Assembly: GCA_001574975.1 (NCBI GenBank)
Contig: KQ965770.1
Location: 202,960 to 266,959 of the forward strand
Direction of reading: 5' to 3'
Source: Gonapodya prolifera JEL478
Lineage: Eukaryota > Monoblepharomycota > Monoblepharidomycetes > Monoblepharidales > Gonapodyaceae
DNA: 64,000 bases
A model generated the notes under the pieces. The model did no database searches, was not told the origin of the DNA, and worked only from the letters and a program-made list of their open reading frames with translations. A program made the translations under genes and the position numbers. Of this stretch, positions 56,576 to 64,000 are shown piece after piece (position 1 is the stretch's first letter; each line of letters starts with the position of its first letter).

Positions 56576-57755
56576 TTACCTCTTCTGGGCAAACGCCTTG
56601 GGTCCCTCGACCGCGTTCTCGCCCTTCATCATCGCCACGGTCTGCAACGATCAAAACAGCTCATACGAGGGCATCGACTCCGCTGGTAGAGCAAACTTGA
56701 CCCACCTCGGGCAGTCCATTCGTCTCCAGGTTGGCCCGAATCCACCCGACTTCCCTGCCATGCCGCGCCTGCGCTTTGGACGCGCGGACGCCGTCGGGGG
56801 AATTTCCAACGATCGTTTCGGCAAGCGAGAGTGCGGTTTCGAGGAGTTTCTGCGTAGGAAAGTGGGTTGAGGATGTTGACAGAGGGGAGAACGGGGGAAG
56901 AAATGGAACCTACGTCATCCGGCACCACTTCCTGGACAAGGCCGTACCACTTTGCTTCCTGCGAAGAGATGTGCTTGGCAGTCATAATGAGGTACATGGC
57001 GTTGTGGTACCCGATGAGTCTGTGGAGGTTCGCGGCGCCGCCTGTGTATTACGTCAGGTTGGGTCTTTGAGATTGGAAAAGGGAATTCGAGGGGTGACGT
57101 ACCAGCACCAGGACTAAGTCCGACTCGCGTTTCAGGGAGGGCGAATCTGGACTTGTCAGACGCGATGATGATGTCGCATGCCATTGCAAGTTCCATCCTT
57201 CAATGTTCACCGTCCACTGAGGTGAGCACAATGCCACCACAACCTCCCTAACGTGGCCACGCAAACTCACCCGCCGCCCATGGCGATGCCATTCACCGCT
57301 GCAATAATGGGCTTGTTGAGTCCGCGCCTGTTGGTGAGTCCTCCAAACCCGAGCTCGTCCAGCCCGCGCTTCCGCCTCTGCTGCTCGGGTCGGCCAATCT
57401 TGGACAACTCGACAAGATCGTTCCCTGCGGAGAAGGCGCGTCCCGTGCCCGTCAGCACGCAGCACCAGCTAAAGAATCGGTTTCGGGTCCATCGGAACAT
57501 ATTGGGCCGAATTGAAACGGTCAATCAAGCTGTTTCTCCACCCGGCGCGGGACAACAAAGAAGATCTTTATCGCATCAATGCCCTACGTACATGTCATCC
57601 TCGGCCTCGTACCACTTCATCGCATCCACCATGTCGTTGTGCAGGCCGGAATCGAAGGCGTTGAGTGCAGCCGGGCGGTTCATGCGAACCATAAGGATGT
57701 GCGGTGACGGGAGGGAGAGCTCGAGGTTGGCGAGCGTGGGCAGAGAGCGTGGCAT
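56576..57755 (-). CDS. Enoyl-CoA hydratase/isomerase family protein, about 290 aa
   Basis: Six or seven short exons on the minus strand from ATG 57755 to TAA 56576. Crotonase motifs are in order: MVRMNRPAALNAFDSGL, LTGTGRAFSAGNDLVEL (first oxyanion-hole loop), KPIIAAVNGIAMGGG (second oxyanion glycine), MELAMACDIIIASDKSRFALPETRVGL, GGAANLHRLIGYHNAMYLIMTA, EAKWYGLVQEVVP and a C-terminal helix. The position of the usual catalytic glutamate (ALPETRVGLSPGAG) is consistent with a hydratase or isomerase. The C-terminus is QKR, not a PTS1, and there is no obvious N-terminal PTS2, so mitochondria or cytosol is more likely than peroxisome. It acts on enoyl-CoA in fatty-acid or branched amino-acid breakdown. 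Confidence 0.9.
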
Positions 57756-60700
57756 TGTGCTGGTTTGTGGTGGTGTGGTTCCCCTCGCTAGCCGAGAAGG
57801 AGCCGACACGATAAACCCAAACATGGAAAGATACCACCACTTGGACAAATGCAGAAGGTGTCCACCTTTTCACACTTGAGTATCACGTCGCAAAAAAGCG
57901 AACACGACAAAGACAGTATAGTGTACTGTTATGGGCAGGCGAACAGTTTTCTCCATTGCAGTAAAGTGCAGCACGATGCTGTCATCGAATCTTGTTTGTG
58001 TCCATCACTCAATTGTAAATGGAGCCGGCTCAGTGCCTCAAATCTGGTAGTAAGATGGGATCTTCCCCAGATAGGCAGGGTGGTATTAAAGCCGAACTCC
58101 GGAGCTTGCCTGAGTTTGGTAAAACCATTTATGTGCAATCCTCAAACAGTACTGGTATGGGAGTGATGGCAAGGGTGGTGTTCCAGAACCGGGGTCAAGA
58201 TCCAAGGGATTCTGTTTTTGCGTCCCCAATGCACCACAACCCCAACCGCAAACCTGAAATCATGGCCAAATACCTGAAATTTAACAGACACACTTTCAAT
58301 GTGTGTCCATGGGGGACGAAGGCCAGTGGGCCCATGCTGCTGGGCCAGGGAGTGCAGCAGGACTTGCAATCCTTTTTCTAAACTCAAAGTTGGATGTTTC
58401 ATCCACTGTTGGATTCAAACCTCTCTCTTTCATTCAAGAGCACTTCAAAACCCTTGGAATGTATATTTACATCAACCACAGACTAGTGCAAAACTGTCCT
58501 CAAAAATTATTCAAGATTTTACTGGATGCGCTAAGTTGTTTTTGACTCAGAACCTGCTTGGACTGCTTGTGCCTCAGGATCTAGTTCCCTGCCGCCAGTT
58601 TAATTATTCGCAACCTGTCGGTAATTGCTGAAAGTGGAGGCGTGATTCTTCTCAGCTGGCTGAGGTTTTCAGTGAATTTTCCCATCTTTCGTCGTTATGT
58701 ACCAGGCGGCGGTGTGGCGCAAAATGTTTTCGAGGTGGGGCGGCCCAGAGCGGCCCTCCATCACTGGATTAATGAAACCTTGTGAGCTTCTATCCTTGTG
58801 GAAAAGTCGCTGGATGCTTCGTGAAAGTGAGTTCCTTGCGACCGAATCCACCCGACTTCTTTTCTACACATTGGAACGTTTTTCCTGACATTGGTATCAC
58901 TTCACAGAATGAATCTTGCGATACGGTAACATGCGCCATAAACTATTTTTCTTTCTTTTCCGTGGAAAATTTCCACCAGTTTCGACGCCAAGTACATGCA
59001 GCTGAAGCGCCAGCAATCTCAAATCCCGTCGATCGCCATATAAAGAAACCAACCTTTTGTCAAATCGGTGCTTTCCCTCGACGGTGCTTCTGCGTATTGC
59101 CGAACTGCGCATCAGGCAGTCTCTCTCGCGACCTGACCTCTCAGTACGATCAACGAAAAACCCTCCTGGAAATTGTTACTAGCTCACCATGCCCTTATAC
59201 GACTTCTCGGTGCACGGTCTTCCGAGTTTGTTCGCCGTGACAAGTGGATTCATCTCGCCTTATCACCTTCATTCGTGACTGAACGGTCTCACTTCTGTAA
59301 GGGCAAAACAGGTCACCAACGATCTTGGGATTGGAAACTCTTGACAGGCCATAGCTGGCAAGCTCTTGGTGACATGATCCAATCAGTACAAATTTCTGCT
59401 CCGCGAAGAATTTGGTCTACTTGGTTGGACACATCGCATTGCTTCCTTCGAGTTTTATCTCTCGTCACTGAATAAACTCGCCCATGTACATCGCGGTAAC
59501 GGCAACGTACGCTACCCACACCACTTCGTTCTCGCCTCGCCTATCGACTCATGTTTCCACCTTCCAACATCGTTCCTTCAAACTAACGTGATCGCTGCTC
59601 GAAACGACGCGTATTGCAGCGCCCAAGAGCCGCTTCCGCAACAGAAGCTGTGGGATCCTCGTGGCTCCATGTTTACACCCACCTCAATTCATCTTGGCCT
59701 TCACGCAAGAGCACGCGCCGCGCAGGCACATCGGTTGTCGCGTGTGACAACGGAATGGCAGCCTCGCAAACAAGAGTTTGGAGACATACGCAGAAGAGTG
59801 CCCTTGATCCCAAGGGATAATTATACCAGCTTGTACCGCATCCGCCATCCCTCATGACACCTCGTTCTATGGCAGACTGATGCTAGATGCTTCATAGGAC
59901 TTGTCTTCGGCGAACTCAGGCTGACGGACGAGACGCAGCCAATGAAAACGATAGAAGGATTCTGTCGCCACTGAAAATCTGCCGCAGCACAGGATGAGAG
60001 CTCGTCATCCACAGCCTCTCCCCTTTTTGGTCTTTGGCAGCCGTTGCCGGCAAGCAGACGGTTGAGATTCAGATTTGTCTGGTTCTCACCTTACCTTTCT
60101 GCCCAGAATCAGTTAATCGGATCAAGTTCGTTTATGAGGAGCTGACCATCCAAGCCGCGGACGTATCACCGGCGCTGTGCACCACAGGATCAAGATCGTG
60201 GGTTGTCACTCGATACAGGCGCCGCGACGACGTGGAAAAGGTTCGACTGGGAAGGCAGATGAGGGCTGTCTGCACTCGGATAAAGGCAATCCGGTGGTAC
60301 TACTGCGTCTCTTTCGCGTCACTCCTCCACCTCGCTCTCTCCCTTCCCCCCATGGGGCGGGTCGGTGGCCAAACTCTGGCAGCGAGACGCCAGTCATGCC
60401 GTCGCTCAGGTGAAGAAGTGCGAGGGAAACTTGTCCTGAAGTGGCCCGTCGGGATTCGCGGGGAATGCCAGCACCTCGGTGAAGCTCGAAAGCAAGACCA
60501 CAACAGCTTGACGGCCCACGACGCGCCGTTGCTCCTATCCAAGACCTCACCAACATTAATTCGACGGGAAAGGTCGAGCAAGGTGGCGCCGTGCCGTGTA
60601 CAGAAAGGCCAAAGCTTTCGTTGAAGGCTAGGCGACAGGTCCGAATATCCTGAATGCAACTTCGATGGGAAGGGTGCTTCTGGACGCCCGAATCGATCGA

Positions 60701-62439
60701 ATGGAATCCATGAGCATTTGGACGTGGGGTGATCCCCCTGGATTTGGGCTGGTGTGCGAAAGCAGTGAAAAAGAGCCACGTTGGGATGTTGGCGAACCAC
60801 CCAGGGGAATAAGCTGCGTTCCAAAGGCGTGCAGGAACGCTCGGAACTCGGCAAAGTCCCCCGCGTGGGACCGAGCGTGACGTGTTTGGCGGGACTCGTG
60901 GGCTTCGAGTGCTCGCATTCGAGCGTGTAGACGCACCAAGAGGCGCATCCGGTCACCCAGTGTGACCAAGTTGGGGCCGTCGGGAGGGTACAGAAGGCGG
61001 TGGTGAGCGGGGGTGGGGGTTAGTTTGCCATCTGCCATTGCTGTGACAGGGTTCTTTGTGCAGACCCACGATTCCTCTCTTTTCTGCCGAATTTGCGCTC
61101 ATCGCATGCGCAGAAACGTTCGTTGTGTTTTCTCGGCATTCGGTCGCGGTTTCGATGAGTGACACGAGGGTGCTGTTAGGACCGTGGCGGAGACATCCCC
61201 CACCTTCGGTCTGCACATCCCTCCACATTCTTTCTTGGAGATTCGATGATGTGGGATGCACGTATGGCTGAGAAAACGGGCGTGGAACGTGGAACGAGTC
61301 GATCGGCCACCTGAGCTCCTCCCATCACACCGTGGATGAGGATGAAAGGACCACCAATGAACCGGACGGCACAGGCAGACAGAGCCTTCGTCCAAGATCG
61401 TGGAAATGGAATAGGTTTCATCGAGATTCGGACTGGAGCGTCAGAGGCAGCCTCTTCATTGGATCGCAGCAACATCGACACTTTTGAGAGCGATCCTCCC
61501 CAAAATCCCTCGCCGAACGACGTCCAAGTATCTCCACTTTTATTTAGTCATGTCGTGGATTACTTGGGCTCCTCGCAAGGCGGACAGATTCAGACTTCTC
61601 CTTCATACTTTGACGTACTGTCAATCTCAATCCTCTTACATTCGTGTTTTTCTCGACGCCGAGGTTCCCTTTGGTGACACTTGGTCGTAATAGCTCTCCC
61701 TCGTTTCTCCGCGCCATCCTATTCCCACCTTCGAAGCTACTCCCCAAGGTCCTTCCGTTATTCCCCGCTGCACGCTATCTCCCTGCGAATCAACCAATGA
61801 ACTCTCAATCAGGACTTTATCCGCTTGCAACCGTCCAAGAAGTACAAGCAACGTGGTGGCGGTGGTACATACCCTTTACAAGACATTCGAGACTGCTGGG
61901 AGAGCAAGGTCATTATTGCTGGAGCAAAACGCTCCCAGAAGAAACCAAAGCCTCTATCATACCAACCGATGATCCCGCATTGTTCATTTTTCAGTCGGAG
62001 CAATTGAGATATTATATACAACATCTATTGACTTGGATTGTGACATCGGCTGACGAGAGGCAACAATTTCTTTTTCGCGGTCCATCCATCATCACCGCGC
62101 GGGCGGACACCGGACAGAGAACTCGCTACTCAAGACTCGCAAACACACACGAGAGTGTTCCTTCACTGTCCCTCTGCGCGTCAACGTCAGGGTAGAGTGC
62201 GAACGTCGATCCTCGGTTCAAACACCAGACATGGAAGTATATGTGCAGTCTGCTTATACAATAACAGTGCTCGGTCTCTACAGGGTGTATGAAAATTCCG
62301 AGGCTTTTTTTCCCTGTTCTGATATAGAAACCCTAAGGAACATGACGTGTGTATATTTGCGTTTGTGTCTACATGCACGGAGACAACTCAAAAACAACTC
62401 CTTCGCAATTACGGTCGCGCGAAGCTTCATGCATACAAT
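57756..62439. other. 4.7 kb without a recognisable gene
   Basis: 57.93-58.65 kb is AT-richer than its surroundings, similar in feel to the 26-31 kb island, with unassignable frames (58019-58381 plus strand), perhaps repeat-derived. 58.7-60.0 kb has overlapping short frames. A minus-strand frame at 60628-61038 (136 codons, ending STLPIEVAFRIFGPVA) and a plus-strand frame at 60034-60624 (196 codons) compete, and neither shows a known domain. 61.3-62.2 kb likewise. I cannot support a gene here. Confidence 0.4.
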
Positions 62440-63063
62440 GGCCAGGCGTGAATCTCACTCCGCTCTAATTCTGCTCGTGCTCGCTATCGCTGCCCTCGTC
62501 GTGGTGAGTTCATGGCTGCGCAGTCTCCCGACTTGCACCAGTCCACACCCAACTGACCACTCACCGCCCTCTCCTTACCCGCCCACATATTTCCTTACCA
62601 CGCCTTCGCAGTCATCCCAAGTCGGTTTCGCAGAAGCACGCCCGACGTCTGTGCAGCTCGGAAGGAGAGGCTGGCCAGCACGCTCGGACTTCCCTCCTTG
62701 CCCCCTGTACTTGATCAACGACGACGACATGCGTCCGCTTGATTTTATGGGTACAGGATGACTGCCGAGTGCTTCAGAATAAGGTCGTGGTGAATGGAGA
62801 ATGGAATGGAAGGTACCAGGACTACTGCTGGCCAAATCAAACCAGAAGTGAAGGGCCCCTTCGCTTCATGCAACCCAAAAGAGGACGTGCCGAGCCCGAA
62901 CCCAGCACCTGTGCCAGCACCATCTCCTCCAGCATCTCCTTCACCTCCACCACCTCCACCGGCCCCTTCACCGCCGGCACCACCTCCAGCGATCTCCGAC
63001 GTGGATTGGCCCATAGACTGGTCCCCGGGTTGGTGCATAAGTGGTGGCTTAGTGGTGGCTTAG
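62440..63063 (+). CDS. Secreted proline-rich protein (exon structure partly unresolved)
   Basis: The first exon 62440-62502 encodes a signal peptide (MARRESHSALILLVLAIAALVV) and ends at a GTGAGT donor. A second exon from about 62612 gives SSQVGFAEARPTS...DFPPCPLYLINDDDMRPLDFM. Downstream, frames contain DDCRVLQNKVVVNGEWNGR and YQDYCWPNQ (one frame) and, in the frame ending at 63061, KEDVPSPNPAPVPAPSPP followed by a Pro/Ser repeat and DWSPGWCISGG. How these connect is not clear. The Pro-rich tract (about 62888-62995) resembles wall-associated or linker regions. Function unknown. Confidence 0.45.
62885..62997 (+). repeat. Low-complexity Pro-coding (CCN/TCN) tract
   Basis: Imperfect triplet repeat of ccw/tcm codons, encoding alternating Pro, Ser and Ala. 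It is followed at about 63040-63062 by a short exact duplication of gtggcttagtg. Confidence 0.7.
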
Positions 63064-63429
63064 TGCATGTAAATTGTTATTGCAATACCATGCTAAGAAG
63101 AAAAATGATGGAGACGCATATGCTAATTCGAATGCGACATTCGAGTACTGTGATGCAAAGAACTGGATTTAACCGAGGCTGTACCGACGTGCACACATTG
63201 GTAATACCTTTCGCAGAAGCACTTCCACGAGACAAATTGGGAGTAGTAAGTTATACGGATGTAATCATTTCTCCTTGACAATAACCGTCAGTGTTACTCC
63301 CAACGTAATCCACGCCTTTCTTTTCTATGCCCTCTCCGCCGCGAGTATTCTGCGTATACACACTACTTCACGCCGGTGTAGTAAATCGTACTGACCCACG
63401 GCTTGCTAAAACGACGGCACCTTGTTTCC
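63064..63429. other. Intergenic
   Basis: About 365 bp ahead of the lipase start. Nothing recognised. Confidence 0.4.
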
Positions 63430-64000
63430 ATGTCATCCATCCCTATCCTTGGACGATGGTCTCTCAACACTTACTTTCGCGTCGGCATATACTTTGCTCT
63501 TCTCCTTGTGGAGCAGGTGGTCCGTTTCCTCGTCTCGTACACCCCTCTTGCACTTTTGGTCTGGATTTCCAACGCGTTTGTGGGCTGGATCTTCTCGTGA
63601 GCATTGAAGCACAGTTCTACGATGGAAAAAACGCTCAATAATCGTGTGCTTCTGTGCTTCGGCGTGTTGTATCAAGCCGACAATCGAGGCGCCAGAACGA
63701 CGGCCAAGGCCCCAATGGGAAGCTCTCGGACGATGACATTCATTTCCAATCCTTGATGAAATGTCGGAATGTGGAGGACTTTGCGAACTACTGGTGAGCT
63801 GGGGCGCCGTTTTATCGTGAAAGTGCTTGGCCGGTGAAGGAAGAGCAACGTAACTCCACTACCCGAATCAGGGGCTATCCTCTAGAGACACATCTTGCGA
63901 TAACACAGGATGGTATGTTTTCGGGGTCTCGTTGGTGTAGGACAGATATCGAAACTGAGTACAACTTTCATTAGGTTACGGTGAGAGTAGCACCAATCTA
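63430..64000 (+). CDS. Steryl ester / triacylglycerol lipase (acid lipase family, Tgl1-like), 5' part
   Basis: Exons 63430-63596, 63689-63793 and 63872-63912, with more beyond the window. The N-terminus is a membrane anchor (FRVGIYFALLLVEQVVRFLVS, ISNAFVGWIFS). Then come LSDDDIHFQSLMKCRNVEDFANYW and GYPLETHLAITQDGY, the abhydro-lipase region that opens the acid-lipase family before the catalytic alpha/beta-hydrolase fold. Fungal relatives (Tgl1, Yeh1, Yeh2) hydrolyse steryl esters at lipid droplets or the plasma membrane. The catalytic serine lies beyond the window. A very short piece GTTACG between AG and GT at about 63975 could be a micro-exon or the start of a normal exon. Confidence 0.75.

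Noticed and set aside
56741-58865. Shared 16-mer cgaatccacccgactt in the hydratase gene and at about 58.85 kb
   Set aside because: A single 16-bp match in 64 kb is near chance expectation and the flanks differ.
1-64000. CRISPR arrays, rRNA genes, tRNA genes, operons
   Set aside because: No spaced identical repeats, no rRNA or tRNA signatures; the genome is eukaryotic with introns.

Overview
The window is eukaryotic and fungal. Nearly every recognisable gene is cut by short GT-AG introns (about 40-70 nt). The gene set is typical of a filamentous or early-diverging fungus: Src1/Heh-type inner nuclear membrane protein, F-BAR RhoGAP, Scs7-type fatty acid 2-hydroxylase, B-type cyclin, Sam50, MFS sugar transporter and a secreted GH5 endoglycoceramidase-like enzyme. 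I cannot fix the phylum from sequence alone. Ordinary stop codons (including TGA in RPS11 and cyclin) show the standard code.

Layout. 1-0.65 kb: end of a membrane protein with a Ser/Thr-rich ectodomain (-). 0.8-1.4: small secreted Cys-rich protein (-). 2.5-3.6: quinone-type oxidoreductase (+). 5.6-7.0: unknown 394-aa protein (+). 7.3-12.8: three consecutive minus-strand lipid genes (fatty acid 2-hydroxylase, GH5 endoglycoceramidase-like, tandem SCP2 protein with AKL end). 13.3-13.7: Sec61 beta (-). 14.2-16.9: leucine-rich repeat protein (+). 17.4-18.1: ribosomal protein S11 (+). 19.2-21.1: cyclin B (+). 21.1-24.0: gene-poor, with a diverged direct duplication. 24.0-25.9: Sam50 (+). 26.2-31.6: AT-richer island with a Ty3/gypsy pol fossil, an 863-nt assembly gap and a decayed protein-kinase-like gene. 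31.7-32.2: small thioredoxin-fold-like protein (+). 33.2-34.4: F-box protein (+). 35.0-36.6: damaged mpaB/latex-clearing-type oxygenase gene (-). 39.1-41.2: sugar transporter (+). 41.4-44.2: very compact divergent pair, M55 D-aminopeptidase (-) and an intronless 568-aa secreted protein of no recognised family (+). 44.4-47.9: F-BAR/RhoGAP (-). 48.0-50.1: alpha-methylacyl-CoA racemase with SRL end (-). 50.3-51.3: second F-box-like locus (+). 51.6-54.1: Src1/Man1-type protein (-). 54.8-56.2: flavin monooxygenase pseudogene (-). 56.6-57.8: enoyl-CoA hydratase (-). 57.8-62.4: mostly unassignable. 62.4-63.1: secreted Pro-rich protein (+). 63.4-64.0: start of a steryl-ester/triacylglycerol lipase (+).

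How the genes fit together. Lipid metabolism recurs: sphingolipid 2-hydroxylation next to glycosphingolipid hydrolysis, sterol/lipid carriage (SCP2), peroxisomal branched acyl-CoA handling (AMACR with PTS1, enoyl-CoA hydratase) and steryl ester hydrolysis. Housekeeping genes are intact. Three accessory enzymes (GH5, mpaB-like, flavin monooxygenase) carry reading-frame damage, from either pseudogenisation or assembly errors. The most unusual structural features are a GC-rich repeat found in introns of two neighbouring unrelated genes, the 39-bp divergent promoter, and the tandem non-coding duplication at 21.5-23 kb. I did not find one convincing new multi-gene system. These local anomalies are the best candidates for follow-up.
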